Positions 9,733-20,293 of a DNA stretch of 64,000 bases are shown one piece after another. Origin of the DNA: Eubacterium sp. AF22-9 (GTDB taxonomy: Bacteria; Bacillota; Clostridia; Lachnospirales; Lachnospiraceae); the NCBI GenBank assembly GCA_003458705.1, contig QRVH01000006.1:1-64000 (forward strand). The letters run 5' to 3'. Below the pieces are notes generated by a model. It worked only from the letters and a program-made list of their open reading frames with translations, had not been told where the DNA came from and did no database searches. Within the stretch, counting starts at the first letter, position 1. Each line of letters starts with the position of its first letter. Made by a program: the position numbers and the translations under genes.

Positions 9733-10206
9733 ATGACTAAAGAATTGATAAAAACATTTCAATATAGGATTACGCAAGCAACTGCGTCACAGCTTGTTGT
9801 AATTCTGTATGATATAGCAGATAGGTATCTTGAAGATGCATGCGAATCGGATGAAGAAGTGCAGATAAGGGATAACATATATATGTCTGGCAAGGTTATT
9901 GACCAGCTTATAAGTGGATTGGATATGCAATATGAAGTGTCTGCTAATCTTTTTGTGATATATAATCATATAAAAAGAACTCTTATATCTGTATCAGTAA
10001 ATCTTAACAAAGCAGAATTAAAACGCGTCAGGGGATTGCTGAAGAATTTAAGGGAATCTTTCTATGAAGTCAGTAAACAGGATACATCAGAACCACTGAT
10101 GAAGAATACACAGACAGTATATTCAGGCCTTACATATTCTAAGGGAGGAATCAGTAATGAGACACAGACAGATAACAATATAGCGAACAGGGGATTCAGG
10201 GTATGA
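9733..10206 (+). CDS. FliS-like flagellin export chaperone
   Basis: The first ~125 residues match the FliS helical-bundle pattern: FQYRITQATASQLVVILYDI at the N-terminus (family: ITQASPEELVLMLYDG), then alternating amphipathic helices. FliS binds the C-terminal D0 helix of flagellin and keeps it unpolymerised until export. I chose ATG 9733 because GGAAAGGA precedes it; upstream in-frame starts overlap flagellin. The protein runs ~25 residues beyond a typical FliS, with a polar tail ending in NRGFRV. Immediately after, and overlapping by five bases in another frame, lies the remnant of an ABC ATPase gene, so a rearrangement endpoint sits at this stop codon. Confidence 0.75.
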   Translation: MTKELIKTFQYRITQATASQLVVILYDIADRYLEDACESDEEVQIRDNIYMSGKVIDQLISGLDMQYEVSANLFVIYNHIKRTLISVSVNLNKAELKRVRGLLKNLRESFYEVSKQDTSEPLMKNTQTVYSGLTYSKGGISNETQTDNNIANRGFRV

Positions 10207-10279
10207 GCTGCCAGAAGAGGCTGTGAAGGTTGGCGATAATATAGACCTTGAAGATGTGTATCTGTATTATTATGAATAA
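10202..10279 (+). pseudogene. Fossil 3' end of an ABC-transporter ATPase gene
   Basis: Read from 10202, the frame gives YELPEEAVKVGDNIDLEDVY and then LYYYE and a stop. This is nearly identical to the last 25 residues of the complete ABC ATPase at 39913-40830 (DELPQEAVKVGDNIDLEDVY, LYYFE, stop). No Walker motifs or start are present. The fossil begins at the FliS-like stop codon; CAGGGTATGA there is also the sequence spanning the start codon of the intact ATPase gene, so it may be an internally deleted copy. It is not expected to make a protein. Confidence 0.8.
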
Positions 10280-10297
10280 TGATTAATATATAAATGT

Positions 10298-10335
10298 TGT
10301 GCCATAACAATTTTGGTTGTTATGGCACATTTTTT
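10298..10335 (+). terminator. Terminator of the flagellin operon
   Basis: A 13-bp perfect stem TGTGCCATAACAA (10298-10310) pairs with 10317-10329, loop TTTTGG, followed by six T. Confidence 0.9.
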
Positions 10336-10453
10336 GTGAAAAAATGTGAAAAATAGGTGAAAAGGACTATAAATCTGTATTGGATGGGGTAAAACGCCAT
10401 ATTTCAGTGGTGATAATAGGTATAATGTTGTATTTTTGATACATATTTTGTTT

Positions 10454-10480
10454 GCAATTTGTTAATGTTTAACAAATTGC
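10454..10480 (+). promoter_or_regulatory. Perfect 12-bp palindrome over the pectinase promoter
   Basis: GCAATTTGTTAA, TGT, TTAACAAATTGC is a perfect inverted repeat with a 3-base centre. It overlaps the -35 box of the best promoter before the pectinase gene, so a dimeric repressor bound here would block transcription. No T-run follows, so it is not a terminator. The regulator is not in the window. Confidence 0.55.
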
Positions 10481-10505
10481 ATAGTCCGCGAAAAAACAAT
10501 ATATT
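10477..10505 (+). promoter_or_regulatory. Candidate sigma-A promoter of the pectinase gene
   Basis: TTGCAT (10477-10482), 17 bases, TATATT (10500-10505). Transcription would start near 10512, about 40 nt before the ATG. Confidence 0.5.
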
Positions 10506-10550
10506 ATATTTTAATATAGTTTGTTTATACGGGCAAGAAAGGGAGAAGCT

Positions 10551-13500
10551 ATGAAAAATCAGAAAAAGAAAAGCTGGTTTAAGCGCGTATCGGCAGTATT
10601 AATGACAGTTGCATTAGTGTTGTCAGGTATTTCGTTGCCAGACGGGCTGTTTAACATTACGGTTAAAGCAGCAACCAAAGCCAGTGCATCATGGACAGTT
10701 AAAGATACCATGTATGCAGATGGCGATAGTGACAATTCTGTCACAGAATTAAGTGGAAAATCAGGAAAACTGGTTAATTCCAGCGGAGATGAATTGTTAG
10801 TGGATGTAACAGCCGAAGGTGCAAAAATTACTAACAGAGTAAGTAATGGAGATTATTAGGTTAATAAAGGTACAACACTTACATTTCCAGTTGTTAGTGG
10901 TGCGAAGACATGTACAATAACACTGAATGCATATGATAAAAAAACAGCTGATAATATCCAGTGTACAGGTTTATCTAATATTAAAGTGACAGAGCAGTCA
11001 ACTACAGGCTGGAATAATTATGTAATTACCGGTGAACCGGAAAAGGGTGTATCATCAGTATCAATTACAATAACTTCTGGTAATTATTTTAAGTCAATGC
11101 AGGTTGATTCTTCAACAAGCTATGCTGAAACTGCAGCAGCATTTGCCGATGGACATACTAAGGCAGAATGGGATTATACAGGAAGTGTTTCAGTAAGTAA
11201 TAAACCTTCAGCGTCAATTCAGAAGGTTACAGGAATTTATACTAATGCGGATGGAGATGTGTTATATGTAGATGCAACACCATCTGGAAAATTTCAGCCA
11301 GATGCAACAAACACAAGAATTCAGGTAAATACCGGAACAAAGATTGTAATGCCGGCTAATGGAGATAAGGCGGTTATTACACTGCTTCTTAATAAGAATA
11401 ATGTAGGTACAGATACGGAGAGTGTTTTATCAAAGTATATTACAATAAGTGGTAAGGTATTAAGAAAAGCAGAATGTATATCAAATGAAAAGGATACAGA
11501 TGGCAATTATAGAAAAGTAACAATTGAATGTTATCTTACAGGGGATGAAGGCGAGATTACATTAGATGTGATTGCTAATACATACATCAAATCCTTATCA
11601 ATAGATTGCCAGACTTTTGATAAGAAAGCAATATCAGGAACTGTTACATCTAATTCAGAGATTCCATCTGATTTACAGGTGGTTGCAACTAATAAGACAA
11701 CAGGTCTTACATATACATCAGATGTTAAGGATGGCAATTATTCAGTTGGAGTTCCGGCAGAGGAAACCGAAATGGAGTATGAGTTATCTCTTAGTAATCC
11801 TGCTTATATCATTGCAAGTGGTGTGGCAACACATAAGATAAGTACATCATCATCAGACATAACAGCTAATCTTAGTATTATGAAGCTGTCTACATGTACA
11901 GTTACAGGAACTATAACAGGTTTTGCAGATGATTATGATACAGATAATCTTAATCTTGTATTTACAACAACTGATGATACAGAATATGTACCAGAGGTTA
12001 CAATAGATAAGATTAAAAATACATATTCTGCTAAATTAGAAAAAGGAATTACATATAGTGTAGACCTTAAGGGAGCTAATGATTATGATATCACCTCAAC
12101 AAAGACAGGAATATCATATTCAGAGGATTCAACATTAGACTTTGAAGTTTCACTTAAGCCAGTGTATAAGGTATCACTTACTCTTCCAGAAGAGCCGGAT
12201 ATGACAGGAAAGAGTGTTACATATACATACACTAATAAGGAAGATGGTTATACATATATATTTGCAAATAAGGACTCTGTGCAATTAAGAGATGGTTCAT
12301 ATACACTTTCTCTTAGTGGTGATTTTGAAGCACAGCCTTATAAGATTACAGCAGGTGATACTGTTACAGTAAAGGGAGCAGATGTAACACAGACATTAGT
12401 ATTTGAGCAGATTACTAAATGGTCATTTGCTCAGAGTGCTGACGGTAACTACTATAAAGATAATATCCAGAGTAAAACAGGATATTATAACGGTTTGTAT
12501 GTAGATGCAACAAATGGAAAATTAGTTCCTAACGGTGCTTCACCTAATTCAGCACAGTTTACAACAGGAGCTAAAATTACTGTACCGGTAAGTGGAAAGT
12601 GTACTGTATCGGTAACAGCTTATCAGGCACAGTATGCATTATATACAATTAATGGAACTGCGGCTTCAACAACAGATGCAACAACTGTATATAATTATGA
12701 TTCTAAAGAAGCAGGAAGTATAGAGATTGCATCAACAGGTTCAGCTTATATTGCTTCAATATCAGTTGTATATCCTGCAAAGGATGTTGAATATGTGGAA
12801 CAGAAGGCAATGCCTAAGACCTATGGTTACGGTTCTGAGTCAGGTCTTGTTGTACAGCCGACAGGTCAGAGACTTGTTATGACACAGACAGGCGGAGCAT
12901 TGCCAGCTAAAGAAGCGACAGCATTTACATCAGCAAGCTTCTATGGATTTGAGGAGACAAGTGATGCTAATAAGCTTACAGCAGATATAACAATTAATGA
13001 ATGTGGTTCAAGCAATTCTAATGGTATATTCTTTGGCGCATTTAATAAGGATTACATTGTAACAGCAGGTATCAGAAAATCTGATCAGCTTAAAATGATA
13101 TATTCAAAGTCATCATCAGAGTTAGCGGGTGCTGCACCTGGAATTGATTCAACAATCCCAGCAGGTACAGTTGTAACATTTACTATGGAAAAAACAAATG
13201 CCGGACTTGTTATAACAGTAACACCTAAGGATGGAGAGACAAAGACAGCAACATATCCTTATGAGAAGAATGAGTTGTTTAAAACTAATGTAAAGAATAC
13301 AGCAGTTTCTTATGGATTTGTTTTAGCAGGAGTTAAGGCAACTATCCAGAATATGAAGTATACAGCAGCAGATGGTACAGTTCTTTATGACCAGAACAAT
13401 TGTTATAAGGCAGAGGGAACAGCTCCTGTTGTTAAGGAGGTAACAGCAAAGGCTGCATCTACAAGAGATTATATTACAGTAAGCTGGAACAATTCTGTAG

Positions 13501-16500
13501 AGGCAGACGGTGATGGTGTCTATGTACTTCAGGTTTCTAAGGATGGAAGCGCATGGAAGGATGTAGAAACAGAGCTTACTGCTACAACATATAAGTATGC
13601 TATAAGTGATGCTGGCGAATACAGCTTCAGAGTATGCGGAAAATTAGGTGTTTCAGGTGAAAGAAATTCCTATGCAGAGGCAAAGACAGTTGAAGTAATG
13701 GCTGCACTTGATAAGCCGGTTGTAAGTATTGCATCGAGCGCAAAGTCAGTAAATCTTAGCTGGAAGGGAATAAATAAGGCAGATACTTATGAAGTGTATC
13801 GTTATTCATATGATGAAACACAGGATAATGCTTCTTTAATTACAACAACTAAAGAATGTGCATATGAAGATAAGGATATAACAACAGATATGCCATATTA
13901 CTATTATGTTGTGGCATATTCACACATTGGGGATGAAGTAGATAATTACAGTAATCCATCAGAGACCGTCTGGGCAGTTCCATCAACAAACCGTATCGGC
14001 AAATATGTATATGAGGATCAGGCTGTAAAGTACACAGTAACTAAGAAATCATATGATACAGTTTATAATGAAAAGATTACTATTGAAGGAATAGTTGAGG
14101 ATAATGTATCGGTTATACTTGCGGTTAATGGTAATAAGGCTGCGCAGCAGGATGTAAAGGCAAAGGGAAAGTTTGCATTTACAGATATTGATGTTGCAGA
14201 GGGAAGAAATGATGTTGAATTGCTTTTTACAGACAGTAAGGGTAATACAACAAGAGAAACCTATAATTATGTATATCTTACTAATTACAATAAGATTGTA
14301 GACAGTGCATATGAAGGTGCTGACGGTGAGGCAGTCAACGGTATTCCTACATATAAGACAGTACAGGCAGCAGTTGACTCTGTAAGCAGTAATAATACAG
14401 ATCGCGTAATTATCCTTGTTAAAGAGGGTGACTACGAAGAGCACCTTGTAGTTAATTCACCATACATTACACTTATAGGTGAGGACAGCGAAAAGACAAG
14501 AATTTTCTATGATACTAAAGAATGGGTTGGCGGAGATATGAAGTCAAGATGTGCTGTATTGATTAATTCAGCAGCAAAAGGATTTTCCGCAGAAAACCTT
14601 ACAATAGAAAATACATATAAGTATCTTGGTGATGGTTCACTGAGTAATGAATCGTGTGATGCTTTAAGAAATGATGCTGACGAAACTTCTTATATTAATG
14701 TAAGAATTCTTGGATACCAGGATACATTGTGTGCTAATGGTGGAACACAGTATTATTACAAATGTTACATAGCAGGTAATGTAGACTTTATATATGGCAA
14801 TGACCCTAGAGCATTATTCAATGATTGCAGACTTGTATTCCGCTACAATGCTAACAAGAATTCTGGTTATGTATGTGCGCCAAAGGCATCAGCTGATGCA
14901 GCATATGGACTTACATTTAATAATTGCCAGATTCTTTCAGAAGACGGATGCTCAGGAAGCAAGTATTATCTTGCAAGACCATGGGGAGCAGATGCATATA
15001 TTACATGGATAAACTGTTACATGGGTAAGATTTTAAGCGGAACAGCTAAAAAACCATATTCAGATATGAGTGGTAACAAAGCAGAAAATGCAAGATTCTT
15101 TGAATATGGAACTTATGGACCTGCATATGTAATTAATGCTGACAGAAGACAGATTTCAAAGAAAAAAGCAGAAGAGATGATATCAGCAGATTATCTTGGA
15201 TGGAATCCATATACAACAGTAACTGAAGAAGGCACTGCATATAAGGGATCAGTAAAGACAGAAAGCTCAGACAGATATGTAGAAAAAGAGTATTTATCAG
15301 ATACATATGATAAGACTGAGGGCAATGATTCAGGTCTTTCACAGTATGGGCAGGAAGGATATGCACAGAGTGCCGGTGTTACAGGTGGAGGATTATTAAA
15401 AGAAACATCTGATAATTATTACACAGCAGGAACAGCAGAAGAATTCCTTAAAGCAATACAGAGTGTTAAAAAGTCTGGAAAAGCATCAGTTATTGAGCTT
15501 ACAGCAGATGTTGCACTGGGGGATAAGGAAGTAAATAATTTCAGTGATTACAGTGCATTTATAACAGCGCATAAATGGGTGCCACTTACACATCCTACTC
15601 TTTTAAAGACTGGCGTATCAATGCTTAAGCTTGCAGATATGAGCAATCTTACAATTTACTCTAAGAATGGAGCTAAGATTACACATACATGTGTTGATAT
15701 TACAGGTTCAAGCAATATCATCATAAGAAATATTAAGTTTGATGAGTTATGGGAATGGGACGAAAATACAAGTGGAGCATATGATCGTAATGACTGGGAT
15801 TATATGACTATAGAAAAGGGCAGTTCTGATATATGGATTGACCATTGTACTTTCTATAAGGCATATGATGGTGTTATTGATGTAAAGACACCAAATAATA
15901 ATACTGATATTACAATATCATGGTGTGAGTTCCTTCCAGCCAGTGATAATAATGTATTCTTTGAAGAGATGATGAATGCGTTAAAGGCATCACCGGATAG
16001 TTATCCTTATTATAAGCATTTGCTTGAAGAGGGAATGACAGAACAGCAGATATATAATTATTGTTATGGACAGAAGAAAACTCATCTTTTTGGACAGTCA
16101 GACGAAGATACATCTGCAAAGAACATAACAGTAACTCTTGCTAATAATTACTACAAGAATTCTATGGACAGAATGCCAAGACTTCGTTATGGTACAGCAC
16201 ATGTTTATAACTGTATTATGGATGCACAGGATTTAAGAAATATGCGCCTTGATATAGAGAATACTGCAGGTGCACAATTAGCACAAAAAATAGTCAGCAA
16301 TGGAGCTTCATCTAACTGTGGGGCGCATATGTTACTTGAAAATTGCTACATGTCAGGAATATCTAATGCACTTATAAGTGGAAATGGAGATAGTGCAGCG
16401 GGTTATATTAATGCAATTAACACAATATATATGCTTGATGGACAGCAGAAAGAAACAAAGGTTATTCTTAACACAACCAAAGCTGGTGAGGTTGCATTGA

Positions 16501-17639
16501 TTCAGGATAAGGATGAGTTCAAGAGTGCACTTCCATATAGTGGATATACATTATATGCAGCTTCAAGCCTTGATAAAGAAGTTAAGCCATATACAGGAGC
16601 TGGAAAGCTTACTCTTACAACATTACAGTGGGAAAAGACTACTTACAATGATGTTAAGGAAGAGCATACAACTCATGTATGGAATGACGGTACAATAACC
16701 AAAGAGCCAACATGTACAGAAGCAGGAGAGAAGACCTATACATGTACAGTATGCGGAGAAAGCAAGAAAGAAACTGTAGCGGCAGCAGGTCATAAATACA
16801 GTCCGGAATGGACAATAGACAAAGAAGCAACTACAACAGAAAACGGAAGCAAGTCTCATCATTGTACAGTATGTGGAGATAAAGCAGACATCACTGTGAT
16901 TCCTATGATTAAGGAAGAGATAAAACCAGAGATAAAGGTAGAGATTGTAAAGAAGGATGATGTTCCGGAAACAAGCCTGTCAGAGTCAAAGGATGATATA
17001 ATTAACAGTGTTCTTACAGAAGATGAGATTAAGGCTGTTAAAGCAGGTGCAAAGGTTGATGTATCAATTAATGTAAATAATGCTGATGATACAGTAAGTG
17101 ATGCAGATAAGGCATTAATCGATAAGAAACTTAATTTTAATGAGAAGATAGGCCTTATTCTTAACATAGAACTTTATAAGGTTATTAATGAAAAAACAAC
17201 TAGTGTTAATCAACTGAATAATGCAGTGACATTTAAGGTTCAACTGAATAATGCAGTGACATTTAAGGTTATAATACCAGATAAGCTTATTAATAAGGAT
17301 GCATCAATAAAAAGATCTTATAGTGTAGTGAGAATTCATAATGGAGTTGCAGAAATTTTAGATGTAGTTTATAACGAAAAAGATAATTCGATTACATTTG
17401 CAACAGACAAATTTTCTACATATGCAATCATATATAAAGATACTGAGAAGAAGACAGAAAATGTAGAACAACCATCGGAAGGTGCTGGCGACATTACAGA
17501 CACAGCAGAAATAAGTGATACCGATGTTGGTACAGTAGATTCATTATATACATCAGCGATTGCATGGTTTATGTGTATGGTTATTTTTGGATTAGGTATT
17601 ATATATTCTATGACACGAAAGAATAAAAAGAGTAATTAA
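10551..17639 (+). CDS. Giant surface pectinesterase-pectate lyase, interrupted by an in-frame TAG
   Basis: One continuous frame of ~2360 codons, broken once by TAG at 10857-10859. The start at 10551 has GGGAGA upstream and encodes a signal peptide (MKNQKKKSW, hydrophobic core, VKAA). Order: two related N-terminal beta modules (~10690-11620), carboxypeptidase-regulatory-like beta repeats (to ~12410), a third module (~12420-12780), a lectin-like domain (~12790-13420), two FN3 domains (~13430-13990), CE8 pectin methylesterase (~14290-15210: GYQDTL, GNVDFIYG, LARPWG), PL1 pectate lyase (~15410-16230: WIDHCTF, RMPRLRYG), CxxC repeats (~16660-16900) and a C-terminal membrane anchor. It would de-esterify and then cleave homogalacturonan at the cell surface. 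Downstream of the TAG no restart has a signal peptide. The TAG aligns with CAG (Gln) in the sister module near 11320, so it looks like one C-to-T change, a sequencing error or programmed read-through. Confidence 0.85.
17211..17270 (+). repeat. Perfect 30-bp tandem duplication inside the pectinase gene
   Basis: Bases 17211-17240 are repeated exactly at 17241-17270, adding the decapeptide QLNNAVTFKV twice without changing frame. Perfect identity suggests recent slippage. Confidence 0.95.
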
Positions 17640-17657
17640 TCTTACAGACATAAAAAG

Positions 17658-17690
17658 GAGATGGTAGTTTTTGGCTGCCATCTCTTTTTT
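17658..17690. terminator. Terminator between pectinase and dacF
   Basis: GAGATGGTAG pairs with CTGCCATCTC around a short loop and is followed by six T; A-runs on the other side make it usable from both convergent genes. Confidence 0.8.
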
Positions 17691-17708
17691 CATGAAAAGA
17701 AAATTGTT

Positions 17709-19102
17709 TTATAATCTGCGTCTTCTTCTGTTGTAATGTCTTCTCTGACGTTTTCTTCTGGCACGTTCTTCAATTATATAAATAATGAATAATATAACAG
17801 CACCGATGCCAACAACTACCCAGATATTGATTTTAATGCATGTCTTAGGCTTATATGATGAAGAAACATCTGCACTGACATAAGGAAGCAGGCTTCCGGT
17901 GTCAGTGCCGGCAGCAGATATATTAAGTGTAGTTGTGCCTACAGTATTATCATTGTACAGGAACTTAAGATGTGTTGTCATAACACCATTCTCATTGGTC
18001 ATGTCATAATTATCATCAACCGTCATAGTTACATTTGATAATGAACTTTTATTAGGTATTGTGATAAATGAAGCATTCAGTCCGAAGTTTAGTGAAAGTG
18101 TCGAGAAAACAGCTGAATTATAATAATTATCATTGGAAAACATAGCTCCGAGCTGACTTCCTGTAGTTGTTGATTTCTGAAAATTAGAAAAGCCCCAGTC
18201 AAAAAGCGTTTTTGTATCAGTATATCTTAAATCATCTGTTGCTTCCTTAAATACAACACATATGAGACGCATGCCATCTTTTTCTGCAAATGTTACAAGT
18301 GTGTTCTGGGATTCATCAGTATATCCTGTCTTTCCACCCTTACAGTATTCATAATAGTAAGAACGGCCTTTCAACATCTTATGTCTGTGTCTGATTGTAC
18401 GCTGTGCAGACATGTTAGTTGCAGGAATTATATATGCGTCAGCAGTAGAATCAATGCTTACGAAAGAAGCATTATTATAACAGCCTCTTGCAATCATTGC
18501 CATATCATATGCTGTTGTGTAGTGGTTGGTATTATATAATCCGCTTGCATTGGCAAAATGTGTATTCAAAGCACCAAGTTCTTTTGCCTTGGCATTCATC
18601 ATATCAACAAATGCGTCTATGGAGCCGGCTACATGCTCACCGAGAGCATAGCCATTTCATTGGCAGAGTATAATAATAGTCCATGGAGAAGCTGGTTTAC
18701 AGTAAACTGTTCTCCAACCTTACAACCTAAATTAGCATCCTCATATATATTGATGGAAGTGGCTGCGGCCTGTGAAAATGTTACTACATCATCCATATTG
18801 CAGTTCTCAATGGTAAGAAGACCGGTAAGAATTTTGGTTGTGCTGGCAGGATAACATTTTTCATGTGAGTTTCTTTCGAATAGAATAGAGCCTGTGTCAG
18901 CATCAACAAGGATACAACTGCTGGAATTAACTTCCGGGGCATCAGGCCATGAAACTTCAGTATTAGCAGTGCCTGTTTCAGAATAGGTTATGTTATATGC
19001 GGCAGCGTGTGCATCTGTGGTAAATACAGAACATGCTAATACCGTGGCAGATACTGCGCTGGTTATCTTTATAAGTAATCCTTTAAGAAAATGTTTTTTC
19101 AT
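17709..19102 (-). CDS. dacF: D-alanyl-D-alanine carboxypeptidase (DacF type), frame broken near 18650
   Basis: The enzyme trims the terminal D-Ala from peptidoglycan stem peptides outside the membrane. The first frame (19102 to ~18651) has a signal peptide and the catalytic SxxK as ASTTK, then SAN in LLLYSANEMA. The second frame continues with MMNAKAKELGALNTHFANAS, the KTG triad in CKGGKTGYT, a beta-rich C-terminal domain and a C-terminal helix with an arginine-rich tail. Adding one base after 18650 joins them with the expected sequence SANEMAYALGEHVAGS. All three catalytic motifs survive and nothing else is damaged. A one-base sequencing loss is therefore more likely than a true pseudogene. 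Repaired length is about 464 aa, slightly longer than usual for the family. Confidence 0.85.
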
Positions 19103-19220
19103 TATATGGATAATTCCTCCGATTAATATAATATACCATTATATTTTAGCTTAGGATTGTCCATAAGTAAACCCTGCTTGGCAAAAAGTGATATTTATGG
19201 TAAATAATATATGTATAATT

Positions 19221-19452
19221 CAGACTTGGTAAGTGTTCGTATGTGCGTGCAACAAATGTTTTCAGGATGACTTCGCTTAGCAGGAGTAAATGCCGCCATC
19301 TGCAAAGTATATTACAGTGCGTGAAATCAAACGCACTTCGTTTGGACGTGCTTTCACGCACTGAACTTATGCAGATAGCGGCATTAACTCCTGCACAGCT
19401 TGTCATATTCAAGCATTTGCCGCACACGCATACGGACACTCAGCAACTCTGA
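19221..19452. repeat. ~230-nt near-palindrome upstream of trmB
   Basis: The left arm (19221-19326) and right arm (19352-19452) are imperfect complements along their whole length. Long matching blocks include AGTGT.CGTATG at the outside, CAAATG and ATGAC in the middle, GCAGGAGT.AATGCCGC.ATCTGC, and CAGTGCGTGAAA near the apex, which is capped by CAAACG CACTT CGTTTG. No ORF is evident. It could be a folded RNA, a MITE-like repeat or a read-through barrier between divergent dacF and trmB. Confidence 0.75.
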
Positions 19453-19476
19453 GTAAATAAAAGATAGGAGTAACGT

Positions 19477-20121
19477 ATGAGACTTAGAAATGTACCCGGA
19501 GCAAGGGAAGTAATGATAGAGAATGAATATGTGTTTACAGAGCCAGAGGGGATGAAAGGCACATGGTCACAGGTTTTCGGTAACGATAATCCAATCCGTA
19601 TTGAGATTGGTATGGGTAAAGGCACATTTATAACAACACTGGCAGCGAATAACCCTGATATTAATTATGTGGGTATCGAGAAGTATTCAAGCGTGCTTTT
19701 AAGAGCTGTAGAGAAACAGGACGAGCTTCAGCTTCCTAATTTAAGATTCATCAGAATGGATGCAGAGGCTATATGTGAGGTGTTTGGAGAGGGAGAGGTA
19801 GACAGAATATACCTTAATTTTTCAGATCCATGGCCAAAAGACAGACATGCGAAGAGAAGACTTACCTCAAGACAGTTCATGGCGAGATATGATGTTATAT
19901 TAAAGCCGGACGGACAGGTGGAATTCAAAACAGATAATAAGGATTTATTCGATTTTTCGTTAGAAGAGATTAAAGAGGCGGGCTGGGAGCTTCCTGTTGT
20001 CACATTTGACTTACATAATGACTCTGTACTTAACGAGGGTAATGTAATGACAGAGTATGAGACAAGATTTTCACAGATGGGCAATCCTATCTGTAAACTT
20101 ATTGCAGTAAGAAATCATTAA
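19477..20121 (+). CDS. trmB: tRNA (guanine-N7-)-methyltransferase
   Basis: TrmB methylates N7 of G46 in the variable loop of tRNAs using S-adenosylmethionine. The SAM site is EIGMGKGTFITTLA followed by YVGIEKY; the family signature FSDPWPKDRHAKRRLTS and the C-terminal TEYETRFSQMGNPICKL are both intact. At 214 aa it is the usual length. AGGAG at 19467-19471 supports the ATG at 19477. The near-palindrome ends only 25 bases upstream, so it may lie in the mRNA leader. Confidence 0.96.
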   Translation: MRLRNVPGAREVMIENEYVFTEPEGMKGTWSQVFGNDNPIRIEIGMGKGTFITTLAANNPDINYVGIEKYSSVLLRAVEKQDELQLPNLRFIRMDAEAICEVFGEGEVDRIYLNFSDPWPKDRHAKRRLTSRQFMARYDVILKPDGQVEFKTDNKDLFDFSLEEIKEAGWELPVVTFDLHNDSVLNEGNVMTEYETRFSQMGNPICKLIAVRNH

Positions 20122-20163
20122 TAATAAATGCATATACTATATAAAGGCTTTGGGAGAAATGTT

Positions 20164-20292
20164 GTGAAGAATAAAGCATTTGCAAGGAAAGTATCAGAAG
20201 TGATGTATGTGCATAAAGGTGCGAATTACAGAGTGGTAAGATTTAAGAATTCCCTCGACGATGTCGTGAGAATTCTTAATACCAAAAAATAA
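20164..20292 (+). CDS. Small basic protein, 42 aa, unknown
   Basis: A GTG-initiated frame (M-KNKAFARKVSEVMYVHKGA, then NYRVVRF...VVRILNTKK) with a good ribosome site, GGGAG at 20152-20156, seven bases before the start. It follows trmB by 42 bp in the same direction and ends just before the convergent permease gene. Composition is coding-like (balanced, basic, no repeats). I do not recognise the family; no membrane segment or Cys motif is seen. Confidence 0.5.
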   Translation: MKNKAFARKVSEVMYVHKGANYRVVRFKNSLDDVVRILNTKK

Positions 20293-20293
20293 T

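Noticed and set aside
14049-14444. Long open frame on the minus strand inside the pectinase gene.
   Set aside because: It is opposite a strongly conserved catalytic region, has no ribosome site, and its Ile/Cys-rich product is typical of antisense frames in this base composition.
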